Below the pieces are notes generated by a model. The model saw only the letters and a program-made list of their open reading frames with translations, was not told the DNA's origin and searched no databases. Positions 30,250 through 38,650 of a stretch of DNA of 64,000 bases are shown here, one piece after another. The stretch is from Alkalihalobacillus sp. LMS6 (lineage in GTDB: Bacteria > Bacillota > Bacilli > Bacillales > Bacillaceae_D), in NCBI RefSeq assembly GCF_024362765.1, contig NZ_CP093302.1, forward strand, positions 182,001 to 246,000, in the 5' to 3' direction. Position 1 is the stretch's first letter. Every line of letters begins with the position of its first letter. The translations under genes and the position numbers were made by a program.

Positions 30250-32109
30250 ATGGATGATAAAACATACTTAAGTATAGAAGAAGTAGTATCACTACCTGCT
30301 TTATCAGAACTAACGCTCAGTGAAGATGGGACCAAAATAGCCTTTGTGAAAAAGACAACAAATTGGGAAAAGGACAGCTACCAAACGCAAATTTGGACTT
30401 ATGGATATGGGATGAACAAGACCGTCATGTTAATGGATGATTCAACAAACTGTTTATCACCAAAATGGTCACCGGACTCTAAACAGCTTGCTTATCTCAA
30501 ACCAGCTGGTTTAGATAGAACGTACAAACTCTTTATAAAGTCTTTTGAACATCAAAGCGTTATGAACATGACCGACCAGACTGGCGGCATACAATTTTTT
30601 AAGTGGGCTCCTGATGGGAAAGGAGTTTATTATGTCGCTTCAATAAAAGAAGAGAAGCGGTATGTTGTAGATGAATATGCCTGTCTTTTTTATCTTGATC
30701 TAGAAAGCCATGCTGTTAAGCAACTTACTTATAAAAAAGATTTCCACCTTAAACAGTTTACGGTTTCCGAAGATGGGAAAATGATTGCTTTTGTAGCAAC
30801 ATCATCACCTAAGAACGATGATGATTTACATGGTGACATCTATTTATGGAATTGGGAGAGTAGACAGCGAAAGAAGTTAGGTGTGAATAAACTGCTAGGA
30901 GGGGATATTTGTTTTTCACCTGAAGGAAAAAAGATTTGTTATACCGCGAGCAAACGAGAAAAAGATTACTATCGAAACCAGATAAAGGATCAATCCATTG
31001 AAATACTCGATTTAGAAACGGGTGAAAGCAATCAACCTTTAGGTAATATTGATAGCAGTGTCACACCGATACGTTGGACCGAAACAGGTTTACTTTTAAA
31101 ATGGCAAGACAAAACGAATGATAGGATAGGTCTATTAACGGACGATGGCGTTCTTGAAACATGGAGTAAAGATGGCTGTATAATGGGCGTGTCAACGACG
31201 AAAGACGGGAAGGCTTTCTCCTATTTAAAAGCTGAAAACAGTGAGATCGCTGATGTTTATTTGAACAACGAGCGAATTACTACAGAAAACAGCATCTTTG
31301 GCGAACGTTTAAGAAGTAAAAGAGAAGTAATCTCGTGGAAAAGTTGTGATGGGTTGGAAATAGAAGGTGTCCTCTCAACCCCAGTGAATATACAGCCAAA
31401 CAGCGCTTATCCCCTTGTAGTAGTCGTTCATGGTGGACCTGCTTGGGCCTCTTTTCCGATCTTTTCCAACTGCTTCAATGGTAAATATCCAATTGAAGCA
31501 TTTATAGAAAAAGGCTTTATTGTGTTGGAGCCTAATTACAGAGGTAGTTCAGGTTACGGTGATGAGTTCTTAAAAGCAAATTATCAAACATTGGGCTTGG
31601 CTTACTATGATGATGTGCTTTCAGGTGTTGATGAACTTATTGATAGAGGTTTAGTAAACTCTGAACGCGTGGGGATAATGGGTTGGAGTAATGGTGGCTA
31701 TATCGCTGCTTTTTGTGCAACTTTTGGTGATCGATTTAAAGCTGTGTCCGTTGGCGGTGGCATAACAAACTGGCGTACACATTATGCGTTAACAGATATC
31801 CCATACGAAATTCGTACATATTTTGGTGGTCCACCTTCTGAAAAGGAGAAGGTTTATACGGATACATCTCCAATCACATACATCCCACTAGCCTGTACAC
31901 CGACTCTGATCCAACATGGTGAATTAGACGCAAGGGTTCCCAGTGCAAATGCTTATGAGTTGTACCGAGGTTTAAAAGATAAAGGGATCGATACAGAGCT
32001 GTATCTCTTTAAAGGGATGGCTTATGAAGCGAACGAGCCAGGTTTGGCTGCTATGATTATGGAACAAAATTTACGTTGGTTTTCTCAGTACCTTTTAGAT
32101 GATAACTAA
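30250..32109 (+). CDS. S9-family acylaminoacyl-peptidase-like protein with altered catalytic triad
   Basis: This 619-residue protein has an N-terminal beta-propeller of WD40/TolB-like blades (residues about 1-345, with repeats such as SPKWSPDSKQLAYLK and SPEGKKICYT) and a C-terminal alpha/beta hydrolase domain. The oxyanion HGGP, nucleophile GWSNGGY (about Ser480) and acid HGELDARVP (about Asp560) are present. The place of the catalytic histidine, usually GMGH or GMAH, reads GMAYEANEPG (Tyr592). A single base change would explain this. The protein may be inactive as a peptidase or use another residue. AGGAG precedes the ATG. No signal peptide is present. Confidence 0.8.
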   Translation: MDDKTYLSIEEVVSLPALSELTLSEDGTKIAFVKKTTNWEKDSYQTQIWTYGYGMNKTVMLMDDSTNCLSPKWSPDSKQLAYLKPAGLDRTYKLFIKSFEHQSVMNMTDQTGGIQFFKWAPDGKGVYYVASIKEEKRYVVDEYACLFYLDLESHAVKQLTYKKDFHLKQFTVSEDGKMIAFVATSSPKNDDDLHGDIYLWNWESRQRKKLGVNKLLGGDICFSPEGKKICYTASKREKDYYRNQIKDQSIEILDLETGESNQPLGNIDSSVTPIRWTETGLLLKWQDKTNDRIGLLTDDGVLETWSKDGCIMGVSTTKDGKAFSYLKAENSEIADVYLNNERITTENSIFGERLRSKREVISWKSCDGLEIEGVLSTPVNIQPNSAYPLVVVVHGGPAWASFPIFSNCFNGKYPIEAFIEKGFIVLEPNYRGSSGYGDEFLKANYQTLGLAYYDDVLSGVDELIDRGLVNSERVGIMGWSNGGYIAAFCATFGDRFKAVSVGGGITNWRTHYALTDIPYEIRTYFGGPPSEKEKVYTDTSPITYIPLACTPTLIQHGELDARVPSANAYELYRGLKDKGIDTELYLFKGMAYEANEPGLAAMIMEQNLRWFSQYLLDDN

Positions 32110-32340
32110 GTGAAAGGGTTGGTGCGAGTGATTAACACGACTCATTTCGAACAATTTATTAAGAAAGAATAATTTTCTAAGAGGACACCGTTGTTAGGTG
32201 AGAGTACAAAACGAGAAATCTTTGCATATTTATTAGTGGAAAAGTATTAAATTTAAATAAGAAAGCCACTCTCTTCGTAATTGCTTGATATCTATAGTAA
32301 ACTCTTTCTAAGGAGTTTTTTTGAAAGGGGCGAAATGGTG
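32110..32340 (+). other. Intergenic stretch before the GAF-STAS gene
   Basis: A 20-codon frame (GTG at 32110, ending HFEQFIKKE) follows the S9 gene but has no convincing ribosome binding site. At 32299-32322 AAACTC and GAGTTT flank an eight-base loop and lead into a T-run, a small terminator-like hairpin just upstream of the next ribosome binding site. Confidence 0.4.
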
Positions 32341-33195
32341 ATGCAAACAAACAAAGAGAGTTATCAGAACCATGATTCATTAATTGATGTGTCGAATAAA
32401 TTATTTACGTGCTTAGTCGATAAGTTGAACGTCAATACAGCATATATTGCAAAGAAAGAACATGATGTTATGGATGTAATCAATTCTTATAATGTCGACA
32501 AAAAAATTGTAACAAACGATATGGCCGTGGATTACAAAGAGTCTAATTGTAAATATGTATTAGAAAACGAGGCAGGTATTCAATACTTTACAAATTTGAT
32601 GACGAATCTTGAGACAGCGGAACGTACAATAACGGAACAATTAAACGTAAAGGCATTTTTAGGTGTTACGTTATATGGCGCGTCAGGTCAATCTTTTGGA
32701 ACACTTTGCGTGATGGATGAAGAGGAGCGCTCTTTTTCTGAGGAAGACGTGACATACATACGTACGATTGCCGATGTACTTTCATTTATTATTGAATTAG
32801 ATGAAACCCATGAAGATATTGGCTTGCTTAGTGTCCCGATTATACCGATATCGTCAGAGATTGCTATCCTTGCGCTACAGGGTAATATTAATCAATCTCG
32901 AGCGTTAAAGATTATAGAAGATACGATGGACTATGCGGTCGTTCATAAAGTAAATAACTTCATTATTGATATCTCTGAAATTAATCGTCGCGGACTTGAA
33001 TTTTCGGAGCTTTTGAATCGTCTTGTTTCCGCTTTGAAATTAATGGGCGTGAAGGTAATGGTATCCGGAGTGCCAACTGATTTGGTGAGTGACAGTCAGG
33101 TGACACATTATTTGTCTAAACTTGATCTTCATTATGTGAAGAGTATTGAAGATGCACTTAGCTTGTTAGGATACGAGTTAAGAGAACTGCACTAA
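32341..33195 (+). CDS. GAF-STAS protein, RsbR-paralogue-like
   Basis: This 284-residue cytoplasmic protein has an N-terminal GAF domain (FLGVTLYGASGQSFGTLCVM then DEEERSFSEEDVTYIRTIAD) and a C-terminal STAS domain (IPISSEIAILALQGNINQSR through VVHKVNNFIIDISEINRRGL). STAS domains with N-terminal sensors form stressosomes that feed the general stress sigma factor. This one may sense a small ligand through its GAF domain. Two ATG codons, 32335 and 32341, are possible; AAAGGGG spacing favours 32341. No rsb partners are adjacent. The phosphorylatable Ser/Thr of the STAS domain is not obvious. Confidence 0.75.
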   Translation: MQTNKESYQNHDSLIDVSNKLFTCLVDKLNVNTAYIAKKEHDVMDVINSYNVDKKIVTNDMAVDYKESNCKYVLENEAGIQYFTNLMTNLETAERTITEQLNVKAFLGVTLYGASGQSFGTLCVMDEEERSFSEEDVTYIRTIADVLSFIIELDETHEDIGLLSVPIIPISSEIAILALQGNINQSRALKIIEDTMDYAVVHKVNNFIIDISEINRRGLEFSELLNRLVSALKLMGVKVMVSGVPTDLVSDSQVTHYLSKLDLHYVKSIEDALSLLGYELRELH

Positions 33196-33212
33196 ACGCT
33201 TTGATAAGAAGG

Positions 33213-33242
33213 TACGTTCTATTTGAATAGAACGTATTTTTT
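33213..33242 (+). terminator. Terminator after the GAF-STAS gene
   Basis: TACGTTCTAT and ATAGAACGTA form a perfect ten-pair stem with a TTGA loop, followed by six T residues. Confidence 0.9.
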
Positions 33243-33536
33243 CATTGAACTTAAGAAGATTGATTCAAACGTTTTTAGGGAATGGAACGAAAACAGCCAT
33301 TATTTTTCAATTCTTGATGAGGATCATTGCGCTCATTTTTACAGATACTACATTCGCTATAATGCCTATACTGTTATCGTGATTTCGACCGGCATCGAGA
33401 TTGCGTTGAAATCTTTCAATCTTGCATAAAATTTTGTAATAACAGCGAATCATATTTGGCGTTAAAAACTCGTGTGGTAACATTATGAGTCTAGATATTG
33501 AAAATTATTGTCTAGCGTTAGGGGACTTGAAGTAAT
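33243..33536. other. Intergenic stretch with only a doubtful short frame
   Basis: A 68-codon frame with a TTG start (33223-33429) covers most of this gap but begins inside the preceding terminator. I see no convincing gene. The leader of the LCP gene occupies the right end. Confidence 0.4.
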
Positions 33537-34559
33537 ATGGATTCTCGTCAGAAAAAAAGAAAATCAAATCGTAAAAGAAAAATTCTTAAAATAACTTTAT
33601 TATTTTCAGTTGTAGCATTATTGGCAGTCGGTGCAGGCGCATGGTATGTGGTTAACCAAGTCAACACAACTGCTTCAAACTCGTATGAACAGTTAGAACG
33701 AGGAAATAAATCAAATTTAAGAGTCGAACCTGTTGATGTTGGGAAAGATAACTTTTCCATGCTGTTGCTCGGAAGTGACTTTCGAGAAGGGGACGATTAT
33801 GAACGAACGGATACAATGATTGTTGCGACATTTAATAAGTCGGATCGATCGATTAAGTTAACGAGTATTCCTCGTGATACGTACACTGAAATGATCGGTC
33901 ATCAAGGCGGAGGCGTCTACGATAAAATTAACCATGCCCATGCATTCGGTGGAATTAGTATGGCAGTAGATTCTGTGGAAAATTTACTTGATATCCCGAT
34001 TGATCATTATGCCCTCATCCGCTTTGATGGTTTTGTTGACGTGATTGACGCGCTCGGTGGCGTAGAAGTGGATGTTACGTATGAATTTGATTTCAAAGAA
34101 GCATCGACAAATTCGGATTATTCCTTTACAGAAGGCCCCACTCAAATGGACGGTTCGAAAGCGTTAGCCTATGCGAGAGAACGTAAGTCTGTTGAAGGCG
34201 GCGGCGATAAAGGAAGAGGCATTCGCCAGCAACAAATTATTGAAGCAGTTATTGATGAATCAACATCTCTTTCAAATGTCGCAAATTTTGATGATGTTCT
34301 TCAAGCAGTTGGGAACAATTTAAGAATGGATTTAACAATGGGCAACATTGTTTCTCTAAGTGGTTACGCAGGGTCGATTAATGAAATTGAAAGTCTTCAA
34401 CTGCAAACAGAAGGCTTTAGACAGCCCAACGCACAAGGTCAAAGTATTTGGTATGAGCGGGTTGACCCAATGAATCTTCAAGAAATACAGTCCACGTTAA
34501 AAGAACATCTTGAGATTGAAGATACGATTCAAGCTGATTCGTCCTCTCCAACCTCATAA
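33537..34559 (+). CDS. LytR-CpsA-Psr (LCP) family protein
   Basis: This 340-residue protein has a basic N-terminus, one membrane segment (ITLLFSVVALLAVGAGAWYV, about residues 18-38) and an extracellular LCP domain. Family motifs are LLLGSDFREGDDYERTD, LTSIPRDTY and GVYDKINHAHAFGG, with the arginine-rich AYARERKSVEGGGDKGRGIR later. LCP enzymes transfer undecaprenyl-linked anionic polymers such as teichoic acid onto peptidoglycan. Bacillus species carry several paralogues; I cannot assign which this is. A weak AGGGGA lies 15 bases before the ATG. Confidence 0.9.
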   Translation: MDSRQKKRKSNRKRKILKITLLFSVVALLAVGAGAWYVVNQVNTTASNSYEQLERGNKSNLRVEPVDVGKDNFSMLLLGSDFREGDDYERTDTMIVATFNKSDRSIKLTSIPRDTYTEMIGHQGGGVYDKINHAHAFGGISMAVDSVENLLDIPIDHYALIRFDGFVDVIDALGGVEVDVTYEFDFKEASTNSDYSFTEGPTQMDGSKALAYARERKSVEGGGDKGRGIRQQQIIEAVIDESTSLSNVANFDDVLQAVGNNLRMDLTMGNIVSLSGYAGSINEIESLQLQTEGFRQPNAQGQSIWYERVDPMNLQEIQSTLKEHLEIEDTIQADSSSPTS

Positions 34560-34590
34560 AAAGAAGCAGATTCGATCTGCTTCTTTTTTT
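34559..34590 (+). terminator. Terminator after the LCP gene
   Basis: AAGAAGCAGA pairs with TCTGCTTCTT across a TTCGA loop, followed by a T-run. Confidence 0.88.
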
Positions 34591-34595
34591 ATGCA

Positions 34596-34823
34596 TCAAG
34601 CAATGCGTACATTCATTGGTTCAGAATAATGGTAAGCGGCATGATGTTCTTGCTTGGCATAAAACCGTAAGCCGTCAACCGCTCTCAACAAAAGTCTAGC
34701 GTTTAAGATTTCTTTATGCAAACACCATGCTTAATTCGCCCATGTTGATTTCCGTTAAGTTATGAGCAGAAGGATAATGGTCGATACGTCTTGAGGCGAA
34801 ATCGCTAGCTTAAAAGAATTCAT
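34596..34823 (-). pseudogene. Decayed gene of unknown identity
   Basis: A good start (ATG at 34823 with AAGGAG) opens a product that stops after 22 codons. Coding-like segments continue in other frames, notably KEILNARLLLRAVDGLRFYA followed by KQEHHAAYHYSEP, which runs to a stop at 34596. The pattern suggests a gene of about 75 codons broken by at least two frameshifts. I do not recognise the family. The alternative is that these frames are chance. Confidence 0.45.
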
Positions 34824-35086
34824 GATCTAGATCTCCTTTGTTACAACATGTGGCTTATTGTAACATGCATGCACGAAAGAAAAAATTTGGAGGGATAAAA
34901 TGGGGCAACTAGTGTTTCAGTCGTATACGGAGGAATGAATAAAACCGTACATTGGAAAAGCAAGGATACGGTAAGGATAGAAAAGTTAGAAAATTTATAA
35001 TTGAACACTAGACATGTTTAAATGTCTATGATATTGTTTTTATATCATATTGTGATATATCTATTATGGATATAGAAGGTGAAACA
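34824..35086. other. Regulatory gap with two overlapping very short frames
   Basis: An ATG at 34900 behind GGAGG encodes MGQLVFQSYTEE. Its stop overlaps a second ATG at 34935 whose 21-residue product begins MNKTVHWKSKDTV. Either a tiny coupled pair or remnants of a decayed gene. The right end holds the palindromes in front of the PadR gene. Confidence 0.35.
35011..35059 (+). promoter_or_regulatory. Palindromic operator region of the PadR gene
   Basis: Two inverted repeats lie in front of the regulator: GACATGTTTAAATGTC at 35011-35026, with the ATGT/ACAT arms often seen in PadR sites, and TATATCATATTGTGATATA at 35041-35059, a perfect 7-5-7 palindrome. They overlap the likely promoter and suggest autoregulation. 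Confidence 0.6.
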
Positions 35087-35410
35087 GTGAAAGCGACTGA
35101 ACATGTAACAGACTCAATGTTTTATATTATGGCAGCGTTAACAGAGCCGAGGCATGGTTACGCGATTATGACTCTAATTGAAGAAACTTCTAAAGGCGCC
35201 GTCGTTATTGGTCCTGCCTCTATGTACACGATCATTAAAAAAATGCTCAACCTAGACTGGATTTATCTGTATGATGCAACCGACGCACGTCGAAAAACGT
35301 ATGCATTAACAATATCCGGTCAGGAAGTGTTAATGAAAGAAATCGATGTGAGGAAACAACTGATTGAACTTGCAGAAGCTAGCATGAATCAAAAGGGGGG
35401 GAAGGGATGA
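35087..35410 (+). CDS. PadR-family transcriptional regulator
   Basis: This 107-residue protein is a winged helix regulator: DSMFYIMAALTEPRHGYAIM, ASMYTIIKKMLNLDWI and the wing DARRKTYALTISGQEVL are family hallmarks. I prefer the GTG at 35087, preceded by AAGGTG, over an upstream ATG at 35066 that lacks a ribosome binding site. It overlaps the next gene by four bases. PadR regulators paired with a DUF2812 membrane protein form a common Firmicutes cassette; the regulator is probably released by a ligand or membrane stress. Confidence 0.88.
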   Translation: MKATEHVTDSMFYIMAALTEPRHGYAIMTLIEETSKGAVVIGPASMYTIIKKMLNLDWIYLYDATDARRKTYALTISGQEVLMKEIDVRKQLIELAEASMNQKGGKG

Positions 35411-36129
35411 AATATATGATGTCAGGCGGTACGGCCTTTGCGGAAAAAAAGGATATGGAAAAATTAAGGAGAATGTCTTTAAAAGGCTGGCATGTGAAAC
35501 ACCAGGCGTTTATGGGCTATTCATTGGAGAAAGGCGAGCCAAAAGAGTATATCTATAGTTTAGATAGGCGTTCACTTGATTTCGAAGAACAAGCTGAGTA
35601 TAGGGCGTATTTTTCTGATAGTGGTTGGACGCATATTTTTTCAACAGGTGACCAACACTTGTTTCGCTCTGCTCCTCAATCTGTGCCCCTGCATACCGAT
35701 AGCGACACATTAGTAGAAAAATACAATGGCAAAAAGCCTTATGTAGGGATGGCGTTCTTCTTGTTAGGATTGAGCTTGATTTTATGGATAGGGATGTATG
35801 TTAGCTCAAGTATGCGCACAAGTCTGAATGGTACGGTAGCTTCTATTTCTGCTGCTGTCGGAATGATCCTGCTCTGGGTCGCCAATACAGAAGTGGCGAA
35901 TAAGTGGCATGCTCAAGGTAGAAAGAGGTTGGGATTCCTATTGAAGCAAGCAGGAAGCGTTGTTGTTTATGGTCTGCCTGTCGGTATCATTCTCTATGTG
36001 GCACCAGTTGATAAATGGGCCATTGTGTTGCTTTCGATGGGAATTGGCGCAGCGTTGTTGCCATTTATGATTTGGGTAAGTATGACGATTTACTACAAAT
36101 GGATTTTTGCAGGTGTGCGTAGAGGATGA
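35407..36129 (+). CDS. DUF2812 membrane protein
   Basis: The 240-residue product has a soluble N-terminal half of about 105 residues (MSLKGWHVKHQAFMGYSLEK, YRAYFSDSGWTHIF) typical of DUF2812. Four membrane segments follow. It starts within the end of the PadR gene (ATGA overlap) and its own stop overlaps the next ATG, so the three genes form a tightly coupled operon. Function unknown; in known cassettes the PadR protein controls this gene. Confidence 0.85.
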   Translation: MKYMMSGGTAFAEKKDMEKLRRMSLKGWHVKHQAFMGYSLEKGEPKEYIYSLDRRSLDFEEQAEYRAYFSDSGWTHIFSTGDQHLFRSAPQSVPLHTDSDTLVEKYNGKKPYVGMAFFLLGLSLILWIGMYVSSSMRTSLNGTVASISAAVGMILLWVANTEVANKWHAQGRKRLGFLLKQAGSVVVYGLPVGIILYVAPVDKWAIVLLSMGIGAALLPFMIWVSMTIYYKWIFAGVRRG

Positions 36130-36305
36130 AGGTCGTAAATGTCTTATATGGACTTATTGTGTTCATGATGTTCAGTCAATTAATTAGTGTTTATCTCTTA
36201 CACAATAGGTTTTCAAGTATCGTTACGTGGATTATGATTGGATGTTTACTAGCTGCTTCCATCGTTTTTGGAAACGCTAAAAGTGAAAGGAAAGACGATA
36301 CATAA
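36126..36305 (+). CDS. Small membrane protein, third gene of the PadR operon
   Basis: This 59-residue protein has two hydrophobic segments (VLYGLIVFMMFSQLISVYLL and IVTWIMIGCLLAASIVFG) and a charged tail ending KSERKDDT. Its ATG overlaps the stop of the DUF2812 gene, and it ends 22 bases before the next start. The position implies a joint role with DUF2812. No family recognised. It is shorter than many annotation cut-offs. Confidence 0.65.
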   Translation: MKVVNVLYGLIVFMMFSQLISVYLLHNRFSSIVTWIMIGCLLAASIVFGNAKSERKDDT

Positions 36306-36327
36306 ACGGTTTTTGGAGGATGGAATA

Positions 36328-37257
36328 ATGAATAAAAAAATTGGCTTAGTGGCAATTGCTGCGGTTACCATGCTTGCTGCTTGTAATGATGCTAATGAAG
36401 CGAATGAAGGAGAAGAGACGGTGGAGATTGAAGAAGGAAACGGTGGGTTTTTATGGAAGGTGGAACAAGGTGATACGGAAGTTTACTTACAAGGAACGAT
36501 TCACGTGGGACGAGAGGATTTTTATCCGTTAAATCCTCAAACAGAAGCAGCTTATGATGCAGCGGACGTTGTACTTCCGGAGGTGGATCTTATCCATGCT
36601 GATTTAAATGAGCTAGAGATGATGATGACTGAGCGGGCTTTGCTGGCCGATGATACGACCCTCGATGAGTTAATCTCAGATGAAGCTTACGAACAGTTAG
36701 AGGCTATTTTAACCGACAACGGTGTTCCGATTGAACTTTTCCAAGGGTTTGAACCTTGGTTTGTTGAGAACATGTTGCTCGCTTTTTCAATTGGCGAAAG
36801 TAATGTAGAAGAATCGGCAGGGGTAGAAGAGTATTTCTTAAATCGAGCAGTTGAAGACGAAAAAGAAATTAGAGAGTTGGAAAGCATCGAAGCACAATTT
36901 GAGGTGCTCTCAGGTTTTTCAATGGAAACCCAAATTCAAATGTTAGAAGGAACGCTTGAAACGTTTGATGAAGCAGATGAAGAGCTTGAGGCAATGGCTG
37001 ATATGTGGGTCGAGGGCGATACTGAAGGATTAGAAAGCTTATGGGATGAACTAGAGGAATCGGAAGTAGATAATGAGTATGCGCACGAGTTAAATGAATC
37101 ACGCAACTACGACATGGCACAAACGATTGACGAAATTTTACAAGAAGATAGTGGCCAAACATATTTTGTGATTGTTGGATCTATGCATTTGGTGGCAGAA
37201 CCGAGTATTGTTTCCATTCTTGAAGACGAGGGCTATACGGTCGATTTTATTTATTAA
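36328..37257 (+). CDS. TraB/GumN-family lipoprotein
   Basis: This 309-residue protein has a signal peptide with lipobox LAAC and then the TraB/GumN fold: FLWKVEQGDTEVYLQGTIHV near the start and TYFVIVGSMHLVAEPSIVSI near the end hold the paired GTIH and GSMH histidine motifs. An acidic helical middle lies between. Relatives include Tiki-type metalloproteases, but bacterial GumN functions are largely unknown. The ATG at 36328 follows GGAGG. Translation from an upstream in-frame codon would destroy the signal peptide. Confidence 0.82.
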   Translation: MNKKIGLVAIAAVTMLAACNDANEANEGEETVEIEEGNGGFLWKVEQGDTEVYLQGTIHVGREDFYPLNPQTEAAYDAADVVLPEVDLIHADLNELEMMMTERALLADDTTLDELISDEAYEQLEAILTDNGVPIELFQGFEPWFVENMLLAFSIGESNVEESAGVEEYFLNRAVEDEKEIRELESIEAQFEVLSGFSMETQIQMLEGTLETFDEADEELEAMADMWVEGDTEGLESLWDELEESEVDNEYAHELNESRNYDMAQTIDEILQEDSGQTYFVIVGSMHLVAEPSIVSILEDEGYTVDFIY

Positions 37258-37264
37258 AAACGAA

Positions 37265-37287
37265 GACTGGGCGAAAAAAGCCCAGTC
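37265..37287 (-). terminator. Terminator of the LysE gene (convergent region)
   Basis: GACTGGGC and GCCCAGTC form the stem. A T-run follows on the minus strand, so it mainly serves the LysE-family gene; the TraB gene may share it. Confidence 0.75.
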
Positions 37288-37297
37288 TGATCATGTA

Positions 37298-37927
37298 TTA
37301 GGGTTGTTTTTCAAATGCTAGTCGTAGACCAAATCCAATGAAAACCGCGCCAGTTAAGCCGTCCATTGCTTTTTTAACACTTGCTTTTTTCATCCATACA
37401 CGCGCGTAGTTAATAACGTATATATAGACGACAAACCAGAGAAATTGAATGATTAAATAAATCGCACCTAGTATGGAGAAGGTTACAATTGTATTTGCCC
37501 CAGGTTGAACGAATTGCGGCATTAGAGTTAAGAAAAATACTGCTACTTTTGGGTTGGAAATGTTTGTTAAAAACCCTTGCAGCATGAGCGATTTATTTTG
37601 ACTTGGAAGTGCTTCTTCTTCATCAACGGAACCATAGCCTCGTTTCTTCATTTCAAAAAGCGCCTTCACACCTAAATAGATTAAGTAAGCGGCTCCAACA
37701 TATTTAAAAATGGTAAAAATCACTGCTGATTGCATAATAATCGCGGATAAACCAATAACGGCTGCTGTTGTATGAATAGATAGGGCAAGGCATGTGCCAA
37801 TCAATGTCTGAAAGCCACCAGTTGTTTTGTGCACAATCGTATTTCTGGTCACAATTGCTGTATCAGGTCCAGGTACGATAATTAGTAAAAAGCTTGTTAA
37901 AGCGAAAAGAAAAAAACTACTCAACAT
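37298..37927 (-). CDS. LysE-family translocator
   Basis: This 209-residue membrane protein has about six segments and the family's opening FFLFALTSFLLIIVPGPDTA, then GFQTLIGTCLALSIHTTAAV and FLTNISNPKVAVFFLTLMPQ. LysE/RhtB proteins export amino acids or related small molecules. The ATG at 37927 follows GGAGGGG. A longer open frame to 38173 has no initiation signals and runs under the next gene. Substrate unknown. Confidence 0.9.
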   Translation of the reverse strand: MLSSFFLFALTSFLLIIVPGPDTAIVTRNTIVHKTTGGFQTLIGTCLALSIHTTAAVIGLSAIIMQSAVIFTIFKYVGAAYLIYLGVKALFEMKKRGYGSVDEEEALPSQNKSLMLQGFLTNISNPKVAVFFLTLMPQFVQPGANTIVTFSILGAIYLIIQFLWFVVYIYVINYARVWMKKASVKKAMDGLTGAVFIGFGLRLAFEKQP

Positions 37928-38100
37928 CCTTGCGCCCCTCCTTATAAGTTCTTGATGATATTCCTTATTATAAAACGGTTTTCCGCTTAAAAATAGTCTT
38001 TTTTCTGCCAGAAGCAATAAATTTTTATCAGAAGAATGCAGGTAATAAGCGCCTAAATACTGAATCTTACAAGGCTGAGTTTGAAAAGGAAGTGAGCTCC

Positions 38101-38313
38101 ATGTCGAATGAAAAACAATCCCCTGAACAAAAGCGAGAAAAGCTTCGGCAGCAAGAACAAAAAAGAAACCCAACTGGAAACCTAAAGGACGCCTATGATC
38201 GTGGTTATGGAGGCGGGTTGGCTGATCTAGTTGGAATGTTTGGCTGGAAAACGACGGGAATCGTGTTTAGTGTCATTGTGATCATTTTATTAGGAATATT
38301 GGTTTTTACATGA
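38101..38313 (+). CDS. Small tail-anchored protein (DUF6366-like)
   Basis: This 70-residue protein has a charged, helical N-terminus (NEKQSPEQKREKLRQQEQKR), a Gly-rich middle (DRGYGGGLADLVGMFGWK) and a C-terminal membrane segment. The pattern resembles a family of about 70-residue Bacillaceae proteins which I recall as DUF6366. AAGGAAG precedes the ATG at 38101 by ten bases; a GTG at 38092 is too close to it. Function unknown. Confidence 0.6.
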   Translation: MSNEKQSPEQKREKLRQQEQKRNPTGNLKDAYDRGYGGGLADLVGMFGWKTTGIVFSVIVIILLGILVFT

Positions 38314-38374
38314 ACAGTTGTTAGATAAGAGCAGGTGGGTATGTAGAACCTTTCTCAATTTTATCTTTATCGAA

Positions 38375-38625
38375 TAAACACGAGGAGTAAGAGTAGTAGG
38401 GATGACAACGGTTGTCAGAGAGCTGCCAGTTGCTGAAAAGGTAGTCAATCGTTTACCTGAAGTCGCTTATAAAGTGGCTAGACTGAAATAAAAAGTAAGT
38501 CTAGACGGAGGGCAGCCGACTGCATTTCGTTACAAATTTGAGACTTGTGTTAAACGCGCAAGTGAATAAGAGTGGTACCACGTTAGGACATCCCTACCGT
38601 CTCTACAGAGGCGGTAGTTTTTTTA
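38375..38625 (+). promoter_or_regulatory. T-box riboswitch, probable valine specifier
   Basis: Stem I with GAGAGCTGCC near 38417, a specifier region CTGAAGTCGCT with GTC (38462-38464) after the usual GAA, the T-box AGAGTGGTACCACG (about 38570-38582) and a terminator (CTACCGTCTC/GAGGCGGTAG plus T-run, 38594-38624) are all in order. The base after TGG is T, which pairs with discriminator A, as in the tRNA-Val at 22133. GTC as specifier is my reading and other registers are possible. Confidence 0.75.
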
Positions 38626-38650
38626 CTTTTAAAGGAGCTGAGTAATCAAG

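Noticed and set aside
32110-32172. 20-codon frame directly after the S9 peptidase gene
   Set aside because: It starts at a GTG adjacent to the previous stop without a clear ribosome binding site; probably chance.
33223-33429. 68-codon frame with TTG start after the GAF-STAS gene
   Set aside because: The start codon lies inside a perfect terminator hairpin, and I recognise no family. A weak GAAGG upstream keeps it possible but unproven.
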